Part shown: positions 55,498-64,000 of the stretch, piece after piece
Layout of the letters: each line of letters begins with the position of its first letter
Numbering within the stretch: the stretch's first letter is position 1
Source of the DNA: Oscarella lobularis
Taxonomy: Eukaryota > Porifera > Homoscleromorpha > Homosclerophorida > Oscarellidae
Direction of reading: 5' to 3'
NCBI RefSeq assembly: GCF_947507565.1
Contig: NC_089176.1
Coordinates: forward strand, 3,348,001 to 3,412,000
DNA length: 64,000 nt
Notes under the pieces: generated by a model
The model's database searches: none
What the model was told of the DNA's origin: nothing
Seen by the model: the letters and a program-made list of their open reading frames with translations, nothing else
Position numbers and translations under genes: made by a program

Positions 55498-58400
55498 CCC
55501 CCTTATCGCCCCTACACTCGCCAATCCACCAGTCCTCATTGGACCGTTCCGTCACAACGACAATATCACCCTGACGAAGACGCAAATCGTCTAAGGACTC
55601 TGGTTCGTAGTCCCATAAGCATTGATACTTCAAAGAACAGTTTCATAAAAGGAAAACCCAACTAATCATAACATACCTCGTTAAGATTCTTCTTTTTCGG
55701 CTTTACGGCTACGGATGGTTTCATTGGCACCAATGATTTGGGAGGTTCCTTCTTGTTTGGTTTTTTCGCCGGCGGCGGCGGTTTTGCTTTGTTCGTAGCA
55801 GGCGGAGAGAATGCTTTTTTACCTTTGGGAGAAGGAGGAACGAAAGGAGGTTCCGACGACGACGACGTTGACGACGTCGACAATGACTTCGGTTTTGAAG
55901 AACTCGAAGAGGACTCGACCTCTTGCTTTTTCTTGCTTAGAACTTTCAATAGCTCGGAGTTGTCCTTCGACGGCTGACGAGGCAGTGACGAAAACGGTTT
56001 GGACGAAGGAGATACAGCCGGCTGGAAAGTGTTAGCTTTTGGTTTGGTTGGCGGTGGCACAATCACAGGCTTCTTTGACGACACCGGAGGTCCAGTCGTC
56101 GGCTTTGGAAACCGCGGCAAAGAGGAAGGCCGAGAAACCTCAGAAGAACTGAGATTCGGTTTGACAAATTTCGAGGGGTTTGGCACGCTCTCGTCGGTAG
56201 TCGAGCCGCCAGATGACCTGCTTCCACGAGGAACTGCCTATGAATAGAAGAACGAATCATATCATAGGAAAGAGGCCAGTAATTGCAACAGGGAAAGTGA
56301 TCATTAGGAGGCTCAGACAGGTTTGCCCTCGCGCGTGTGACAGGTATCTTACAGATGGGCTGCTCTCCTCCTCCTTGAGAAACGTTGACGGTACGGTTCC
56401 CGTCCGACCTTTCGAGTTTTTCGCTTTCCACCAACCGGAATTCGACATTTCAACAACTTCCAAAATCTCTCCTTCAAAAATTTTCAAATCGTCGTCATGC
56501 TGCGGAGACCAGTCGTGTGTCGCCACATACTACGAGAACACGTCAGCTATTTTCATTAATTTAAGTAAATCGGTTTGCTAGCCTTCTTTTCTCCGCTACT
56601 AAAACCGGTGTCACACGGTTCCGGCTGAAAAGGAGGATCCTCTTCGTCATCATCGGACCCGTCATCATCGGACTCGTCATACATAGCTCCACCGACGTCC
56701 ACCTCGTAATCCTGCAGGGGGAAAAAGGTCTCTCGTCTGCTCTTAATTCTCGTCTTTTTCTTACCGGATCGAAAAAATTAAGAACACTCTTCATTATTCG
56801 TCCTTCTTTTCCGTTGCATTCGCCCACCACCCACATAGAATTTGTGTCCTCGATAATATTCACTTCTTGCCCCTTCTACGAATATTATCCCCTCAGTGAT
56901 TTCTCTTTTCTGCGCTTTTTTTGTTTTTCGAAAACGTACCTTGAGAGGAAAGGAACTCGTGTCGCCCGGCAACGGTTTGTAATCCTGCTTGATGACGCCC
57001 TTTGCAATTATTTTTTTCATGTAATGCGACTTGGGACGCATAGGCATGTCCATTTCCTCCACGTCCTCGTACGTAGCATTGCCGTCGTATTCTTCCTCCT
57101 CTTCGGACAGCTCCGCTGTCGGTAGAGCAGGTAGCGGCTCTCGTCTCCGCTTATCCTTTGGAGAAAGGCCACACGTCAAAAGATAGCGTATTGAGAGGCG
57201 GGCCTTACAATTGACGGCATACAGTCCGTACTGCTCGATTTTGAAAGTTTCAGGCCTGAATTCTACGAGAAAACGTAATTGTTAGCATATCAAAAATAGC
57301 TGCTTGATACCTTCTCTGAGTGTTTCCTTAGCGTCTCTAATCGAGCCCCTATAATACGTACATCAATAGCATTACAAGCTGGCTAGGTGGGGATAGCGTA
57401 TACCAATGCTCCTTGATATCTTTTTTATGTCGAATCCGGAGAAGAGGGATTTCTTCTTCTTCTGCTCGGGTTCAGCAGACGATTTCCCTTTCTGAATTTT
57501 AAAATTATCATTTTGACAATTACGCATAGGGCAAAGGTGCGTACGTTTTCGGACTTCCACTTGAGAACCTTTCCAAGTAGGTCTGTGAGGAGAGAATATT
57601 ATATCCATTGGAGCAATCACACACATTATGTGAGCCACACTTTTCTTGCTTTTTTTCTTTTTCTTCAGTATTTTCTCCTTCCCTGCCGCGTCGCTCTGCT
57701 CCATTTTCACGTAATTGTACTCGCTCATCAACTTCTGAAAGTCGGCGTATTCCGTCAACGGCACGGCGTTGTCGGCGGCAACTCCCTGATCCACACAAAA
57801 AAGTATTTCTTATTAACAGATACTATTATTGCAAAGAAATTGACCTCATAATCTATGAATAGTTGCGTTATATCCTCGTCGCCTCGACTCTCAGCTATAT
57901 TCGCCGGCGTCTGACCGCGCTTGTTTTGAACGGACATGGCATCGTAAGCCCCGCCACTTTCAGCAAGCAAATATGCAGCAAACTGCTTGTAGCCTCGCTC
58001 CGCAGCAAAATGTAACAAATTCGCCTTCCCACCCATCGTCTCGACCATGTCGCCTATAATCACATTAGACCCAAATTAATCTAAATCAGTAATCGTATAA
58101 ACAAATAAAGGCATTAATTAACCGACTGTGACTGTCAAATCGCGTTAGACACATTTAATTAATTAAATATGACTAACGTACTTCCGAAAAATTTCTTGAA
58201 ACTGAGATCGGTCGGCACGTTGCGCCTGCAACAATCGGCCAACTCTTCGTCGATCATATTGACGATGTCGTTCTCGTCCAAATCGCCGTCGATGTCGCCG
58301 TCGGCTGTCGCGGCGGCCGCCGAATGATCCTGGTGAAGGCAACAGGCGACGGCAAGGGGCGCTTGAAGTGGAATTTCGTCCGGAAAAAGACCGCAGATCA

Positions 58401-58813
58401 GTTGAAATCGCGTGCAAAAGACGACTCGAAATGGATCGACGCGAACCGATCGCGATAAACCGACCACGCGAACTTCGACCTCTTCCGCTCGACCGTAGGC
58501 TAAGAGAAGGGCGTGGTGCGCGAGGAGGGGAGGACGCGCGAGGGGACTCACCGCCTACTTCGCAGATGAGCGTTTTCTGATCGACTTTGACGGCGCGACC
58601 GAGTATCTCGCCGCCCGTTTTGACGCCCTTGAACGTGAGCGAGTACTCGGCCGTTCGCTGGGGAAGCGGATGCTTCAAAACGACGACGAAGGTGCTCTCT
58701 TCCTACGTACGGAAAGAATCGGAAGCGCCGCTCACCGAACGAATCTCCCAGGCCGATTTTTCTTTTCTTACGTCGCATGGAAGCTTGCCCGGGTGTACGT
58801 GAACTTCGGCCAT
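55464..58813 (-). CDS. DBB-ankyrin-SH3 adaptor E
   Basis: Minus strand, many exons; ATG 58813 (MAEVHVHPGKLPCD), stop 55464-55466. In order: a TIG-like domain (RTAEYSLTFKGVKTGGE, VKVDQKTLICEVGG), DBB (VRVDPFRVVFCTRFQLICGL, IPLQAPLAVACCLHQ, DLSFKKFFG), an ankyrin pair (ANLLHFAAERGYKQFAAYLL, KRGQTPANIAESRGDEDITQ), a first SH3-like segment (GQEVNIIEDTNSMWVVGECN), a second SH3 (ATHDWSPQHDDDLKIFEGEI, SNSGWWKAKNSKGRTGTVP), a long Pro/Ser/Lys linker with many PxxP motifs, and a final SH3 (CLWDYEPESLDDLRLRQGDI, WWIGECRGDKGVFPASFVEK). The start codon is 562 bases from the divergent adaptor F. Confidence 0.78.
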
Positions 58814-59374
58814 GTTTCTCTTCTTACGAACACCGACACTTCCTGCGGATTAGAGAGACGGGCTAGCGGTTTGGAGACGAAGAGCGGTGAGCGGTCGCGC
58901 AGCGACATCGCCACAATGACGGAAGCCGGATAAAGGGCAGGGTGTTATCTGTCTTCATTACCTTTTCAACAGAAAAGCTAGCACAGCGAGGATACCGATT
59001 GCAGGGCTTGTCTCGTCGCCTTTGCAAGGGAGCCGACAAAACGGTGGAGCTAAAGAACGACTAAGGCGCATGCGCTCTTCGGGATAGATAGGAAACGGAA
59101 CCTAATAAGAGTACAGCAGTGCAGTCTACGCTCGACTGGCTAGTTTTGCGTGCGTTGTACGATTGCTAGCCAGCGTTTACGTTTTCGAGAGCGCCATCGC
59201 ACTCTCTTGTGAACACTTTCGATACCCGTATCAGCTCCTGACGTCATCACCACAGACTGCACCGGACGGTCGTCTCACGCAACCGCTCACGCCGTCTTCT
59301 TGTCGCAACAAACAAGCAGTCGATCGTCGATCGTTCGATAGAAGAATCCGCGCAAGCGCGACACGGAAAACGTC
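58814..59374. promoter_or_regulatory. Shared divergent promoter region of adaptors E and F
   Basis: About 560 bases between the oppositely oriented ATGs of E and F. No TATA box stands out. Co-regulation of the two adaptors is an inference from the geometry. Confidence 0.4.
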
Positions 59375-62300
59375 ATGGACGTTCGACTAACTCCCGATAA
59401 AGGATACTTGCACGTAAGGCTTCGAAGGACTACTGTACAGAAGGTCTATACGAGTCTCGGCGCAGTGTTGTCTAGGGGCGCGGATACTAAAATTTTAGTA
59501 TCTGTGCTAGGGGCGACCAGAGCCCTATAATAATTATAGGGCTCTGGGGGCGACTTCCTTGCCCACATAACTCCCGTAGTTTATTTTTCGCGGCTGTCCC
59601 TGAGCGGGTTTCGCTTAGTTAGTCAACGTTATTCGATGGTAGAATAAGGGCGTCAATTCGAAACTGAGACCGAGATCGGCGATGCGAAGCCTTTATTTTT
59701 CTTTTGTCCTCTGCACTCGGCTGCGCAAACAACGCTTTGGCTCTGTAGGGCGGCGAGTGCGCGTCGGTCACGTTTATCGAAACCATACAATTGCCGGCGA
59801 ACGTGTGGGACGGATTCGAGATCGAATTCGTCGGTACAAAAGCAACGAGTCGGGCTCAAGCGGATCGCGTCGACTTCCGGACATTTCACTTCGTCGTTCC
59901 AGGTAAGGAAGAGACGCTCGCGGGGCCCCGAAAACGACTCGCGTTTGGAGGGGAATTTCGAGCGGCTACTATTAGGTACATGACTCATTCATTTTTACCG
60001 GCTTTCAGCCACGGATTACCCTGGCCTTCCCCCTACCGAAAACCAAACATCATTGTATTGTTTCTTATCATTAGACCACGGCGTGCCGGAGACGGTCTAC
60101 GCGACAGTGACGAACGTCGGATCGTCACTCGAAGATGACGACGGCACGTCGTTCTCCTTCAAATTCACCTTCGTCGACAGTTTCACGAAAATATCCAATT
60201 ATCTTCCGGAAAGACGCACGCAGCTCGCCGTGCCGCTCGTCGTCGCGCTCGGCCTTCGACAGGAGCCGCACGACAGGGAAACGATGGATCGCGCCTTCGT
60301 TCAATTCTACGACGAACTTCCGCCGCAGCAACTCGATCTCATCTCTATACTCAGTAACGAAAGCGCCGTCAATCAACCTATCATCATTTTTTTGTCTCTC
60401 GTAGAGGAAGCGTATCCGATCGACGACGGCCTCAATTTGCTTCACTTCTGCGCCGAAATGGGTCTCAGTCAGTTCGCCGAACACTTGCTCGGCGCCGACA
60501 CGCCTACCGGCGTCGAATCTCTCAGTCAGACGTGGCAGGGTCAGCGTCCCGTCGACGTCGCGCGCAGTCGCGCGCATTTCGCCGGCGCCGACGACGACGC
60601 GCACTACGCGAGCGTCTTGCAATTGCTCGAAACGCGAACGCCGTTGCCGCCGAAAGTCGGTGAGAATGCCGGGTGCCTTGATGCGATTTTTTTTCCCATC
60701 TTAATTCGGGCGATACTTTTTGTTCTAGTTCCGTCTGCTGCGAAGCCGCCTCAGGTTGCTCCTCGTCCGTCTCAAAGGGTGAGTACTACCCGTCTTATCG
60801 TTTCTTCTATTTCTTTGGGTGATATCATATCTCACATGGGGGAGGGATTTCGAATTGTAGTTTATTTAAGATTTGAACTTTAGGGACATCCGCTTCCCAG
60901 ATCGTTCAGCGAAAGGCATCCGCCCGCTCTTCCTCCGCACGAGCCGGTTTGTCCGCGCTTATTCTCTCTCGTCGCTGGCACGCTAACGTAAATTTATAGG
61001 ACGAAGAAGATATCTACACCGATCCGGACGACGAGACAAAGCGGCGCTTTCGATTTGGCAGTTTTACGAGCAACGTTACGCGAGCCAGTAAGAGCTGATG
61101 CATTTTGATTTGAATATTAAGACTTTCCTTTTTTGGGCCTCTTCCAAAAAAAACTTCCCCTCTGATCACTGAACTCTCTTCTCTTCTAGGCAATGATTCG
61201 GGTTTCTACACTTCGAATACTTCGAATACGAGTATGTCAGGCTACGCCGACATCTCAGTGGAACGGCAAAAAGCAACCTGTCTCGGCACAGTGCAAGCCA
61301 CGTACGATTACAGTGGCAGTGACGAAGAAGGAATGCTGTCTCTCAAGGCAAGCAATTTTAGAAACATAGGGGATGGACCAAGGACACGTTTCTATTTTTT
61401 TTCTAGGCTGGCGATACAATCTACATTTTGAGTTCGGCCGACGACGGCAAGTGGTACGGCATCGTCGACGATCAGATGGGCTACTTCTACATGACCTTCG
61501 TCGATCACGACAACATCGCCTGGCGCGAAAGTCGTCAACAGGACGTCGAGATTCAGCGAGCCGTCATCACTCGCGCCACGTCGCCGGATCCCGACCAGAG
61601 CGACGTCGGCTTTCTTCGCGTCAATGCAAGTCGAGAAACCGATAGATAGCCGTAAACTAACGGGGGGACTATACTCTAGGTGCACGACGTCGTTAAAATA
61701 TTAGCGATGCCTGATAGTGGACTGTACACGGCCGAGCTGGACGGTCGAGTCGGCTACATTTACGACAGTCAAGTTCAGTTGATTGGAAATCAGTCGGCTC
61801 AATGGGATCAGGCGACGGGCGACGACGAGTTTCACTTGCAACGTTTGCCGTCGATCTACAGTCAGCCCGCTCATCTGACGAGAGTTCTCTTCAAGGTCAT
61901 CGCAGTGATAGATCACACTTTGCATGAACCGGACGCACTGCCGTTCAGGGTAAGAGCAGCGGATTTCTCCGATAAGGGGGGAGCAAATGTAGTGTATTGT
62001 TGTGTAGGCCGGGGACAGGATAAGCATTCTGGACAGTCCCGACTCGGGAATTTGGTACGGTCGTCTGCGCGGCCGTGCCGGTCGATTGAATTTCAGCGAC
62101 GTGAAGCGAGAAACGACGGGTGACCGCCGATCGTCGGCTGCGAAACAGCCTCCGCCATTGCCGCCGCCTGCTGATACGACAGCGCCGCCTCAAGTGCGCC
62201 CGCTTCCCAGATCCGATCCCGCAAGTTTTTCTTGGCTCTGCGCCTAAAGTTTTTTCACGTCTCTTATCGTTTTAGATGACTAGAAGGAGAATAACGCCGG

Positions 62301-62527
62301 CGGTAACGTATTCGCCGGCTTCTCGCTCTCTCGTCGACGAGTTGAAGGGGAAGAGTCTTCCGCGCACCGGTGCGTCCGGTCACTCGGCGTGGGGCGGCGG
62401 CTCGCCAATGAGCTCGCCTGAAGCGTCTCGCAGCGAGCGTCCACCTGCTCAACTGCCGCGCGGCGGAAGGCACGGCAGCCCGCAGCCGGCAAGGAGGCGC
62501 CCCAAGCCTCCGCCCCATCATCAGTAG
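59375..62527 (+). CDS. DBB-ankyrin-SH3 adaptor F
   Basis: Plus strand, multiple exons; ATG 59375 with a 39-nt first exon (MDVRLTPDKGYLH), stop 62525-62527. The head is of the C/D type: TIG-like (GGECASVTFIETIQLPANVW, RVDFRTFHFVVP), DBB (DHGVPETVYATVTN, FTFVDSFTKISNYLPERRTQ, LAVPLVVALGLRQEPHD), ankyrin (LNLLHFCAEMGLSQFAEHLL, QRPVDVARSRAHF). The outputs are SH3-like domains instead of ZU5-Death: one with VQATYDYSGSDEEGMLSLKA, a second with VKILAMPDSGLYTAELDGRV, a third with ISILDSPDSGIWYGRLRG. The tail is Pro/Arg-rich (PARRRPKPPPHHQ). It thus combines the head of the Death-type genes with the output of the SH3-type genes, which suggests exon shuffling within the cluster. Confidence 0.75.
59483..59502. 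repeat. Perfect 20-base palindrome
   Basis: Two 10-base arms, GATACTAAAA and its complement, with no spacer, in the first intron of adaptor F. Confidence 0.85.
59517..59547. repeat. 31-base inverted repeat
   Basis: 14-base arms (CCAGAGCCCTATAA and complement) around a 3-base centre, 14 bases after the first palindrome. Both palindromes are preceded by CTAGGGGCG. Confidence 0.85.
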
Positions 62528-62857
62528 TGCGTCAAGCTAAAGTAGCTGTGGCTGAAACCGTACGTTTTTGACTTGCTTTGATTAGTCTATTTTTACCGGT
62601 TGAGATTCTCGCGTTGTTTCCTTCTCTTTATACCGTACCTATTATAGTAACTGTTATTAGTTTCGTAAATAAAATTATAGAGATTTAGAATGTATGACGC
62701 GCGGGGAGAGGGGGATCAAACTAGCTTTAAGCTGACCGTGCGTTGGCTTGGGCTAAAGTGAATGGTTTCTTGAAGACGTGTTACCTGCCAGCAAGTAAAA
62801 AACACAGAGCAAACAAAATACGCTTACAAAAATATGACGAAAGAGGATGTGTCGCAA
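62528..62857. other. Intergenic between convergent genes
   Basis: The 3' flanks of adaptor F and of the beta-helix gene, with AATAAA at 62668-62673 for adaptor F. No gene seen. Confidence 0.5.
62668..62673 (+). terminator. Polyadenylation signal of adaptor F
   Basis: AATAAA about 140 bases after the stop codon of adaptor F. Confidence 0.5.
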
Positions 62858-64000
62858 TCACATGCCGAGCTTCGCTCTAGCCATCTCCAAAATCTCGGTA
62901 TTTGTTATTTTAGAGCTTATAGTCGATCCCTGCAGACAAGTTGCATTACAACGTTCTTTATGTCAAATCAAAGGCAGGTACCTGGTCATGTCCGTCTTTC
63001 TGCCATTCTTCTAAGCTCTTTATTTCCTTCTTGTAGCCGGGCACGACGAATGGCAAACTTGCATTGCCAGGTGTGAAATAATGATTGTTCATCTGTCAGA
63101 ATTAGCCAACTCGCAAAAAAATACAGTTCCATCATATCATAGTTACCGTTTCGGGAAAAATATTGCCGTCTAGCCAAGCGGCATCTTTAACAGCGATGAA
63201 GGTCCCAGAATGACTTACAATAGTATTGTTTGAAAAGCTGTCAGAGCGTCTTGTGTAGTGGGAATGCACATGAGCTCCTGTAATAAAAAATAAATAAATA
63301 CGAACAGTACTCTTGTACAATTCGCACCCATGGGACCAAGAAAATACGGCTGCAAAATTCCAAACGAGGCGTTGAAGGTGTCGGCATAAACCTGGATAAA
63401 ACATATCATACCATTAATTAAACCGCAGCAGCAGCAAATCTTACAATTAAATTGTTTGATGATTGCCTTCTGTTTCCATCTCTATTCTTAATGCCACCAT
63501 AAACTACATCAAATCGTGCGGCACCTTCTACCATAGCCCTTTTAGTGACGTACTTAGAACGTTGTTGGTATCGATGTAAGATGAACTGCCATCATCTAAG
63601 ATGTACGTCGAATTCTGAGTCTCTACCGCCCTTCTCTAATTCATGTACCGTGATCAATGAGTTTGTCTGAGTTTGAATGGCCAAGACCGAAATTCCGATT
63701 AATGAGAAAATTGCTAATAACATGCGGTTGTTGTGTGCTGTAAAGAGTCAAAAAAAATTACTGACCTGTCCAAATGACTATATTCAGGTTCCGTAGTAAA
63801 ATTACCAGAGGAATCCTATGACCAATGCTGACACCTTGTGAATCAAATTCATCCACTACTAGTAGTTACCTTAAAATAAAATATTTCGCGATCCCAGCTA
63901 TTAAAAGGTCCATGATCCCTAAAGAACACATAAAATAAATACATAGAATTTAAGCTCAACGCACCAAGTTTCTCGAACGACGTTAAAAATAAGATTTCCC
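62858..64000 (-). CDS. Right-handed parallel beta-helix protein, 3' part
   Basis: Minus strand, runs off the right edge of the window, so the 5' end is missing. Read in transcription order the exons give GNLIFNVVRE then WDHGPFNSWDREIFYF, further on NFLINRNFG and IDHDDGSSSYIDTNNV, then VVYGGIKNRDGNRRQSSNNL, VYADTFNASFGILQPYF, WLDGNIFPET, SLPFVVPGYKKEIKSLEEWQ and the end ILEMARAKLGM with the stop at 62858-62860. The DHGPFNSWDR and DHDDGS-Y-D-NNV-YGG-KN words are typical of a family of right-handed beta-helix (pectate-lyase-like) proteins found in bacteria, algae and some invertebrates. Exon borders in the middle are uncertain. A role in polysaccharide binding or cleavage is possible but not shown. 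Confidence 0.6.

Noticed and set aside
63660-63723. Signal-peptide-like start (MLLAIFSLIGIS) suggesting a gene start at 63723
   Set aside because: It is an off-frame reading of a beta-helix exon; the other frame gives NFLINRNFG and leads through IDHDDGS, and coding continues upstream to the window edge.
1-64000. CRISPR arrays, rRNA, operons, Shine-Dalgarno sites
   Set aside because: The sequence is eukaryotic: introns, polyadenylation signals and animal genes; no regularly spaced repeats or rRNA seen.

Overview
The window reads as nuclear DNA of a small-genome animal. Nearly every gene is split by short introns (about 50-100 bases) with GT-AG borders, genes lie a few hundred bases apart on both strands, and the set is metazoan: afadin, an MPRIP-like PH/coiled-coil protein, DNAL4, an MMD/PAQR membrane protein, SLC25A17, endonuclease V, an arylsulfatase, and adaptors combining DBB, ankyrin, SH3, ZU5 and Death domains. 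A sponge, perhaps a homoscleromorph, fits the compactness and mixed gene content, but that is inference; no marker gene proves it.

Layout. 0-24 kb is an accessory-looking region of lineage-expanded families: three paralogous four-pass channel-like proteins of the innexin/pannexin/LRRC8 type (55, 16937, 21733), four secreted PQQ-type beta-propeller paralogs (2.8-11.4 kb, minus strand), an intronless SLC15-like transporter, an intronless secreted glycosidase-like protein, and six tiny Cys-rich zinc-binding genes of three kinds sitting between the channel genes. 23.9-43.6 kb is a conserved housekeeping and cell-biology block: afadin, SLC25A17, ENDOV, DNAL4, a PKD-type membrane protein, a ciliary-type coiled-coil protein, MMD, an MPRIP-like protein and an arylsulfatase. 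43.8-62.5 kb is a tandem cluster of six adaptor genes sharing an N-terminal TIG-like plus DBB plus ankyrin module (the BCAP/BANK1/Dof type). Four continue into multiple SH3 domains and two into a ZU5-UPA-Death module. The right edge holds the 3' part of a right-handed beta-helix protein.

The two most interesting systems are the DBB adaptor cluster, in which one receptor-adaptor head is joined to either SH3 or ZU5-Death outputs (with one frameshifted Death domain and one SH3 relic), and the channel array interleaved with micro-genes of 43-100 codons. Three of those micro-genes share an identical 17+115 nt exon structure. All splice models were made by eye from sequence and paralog comparison.
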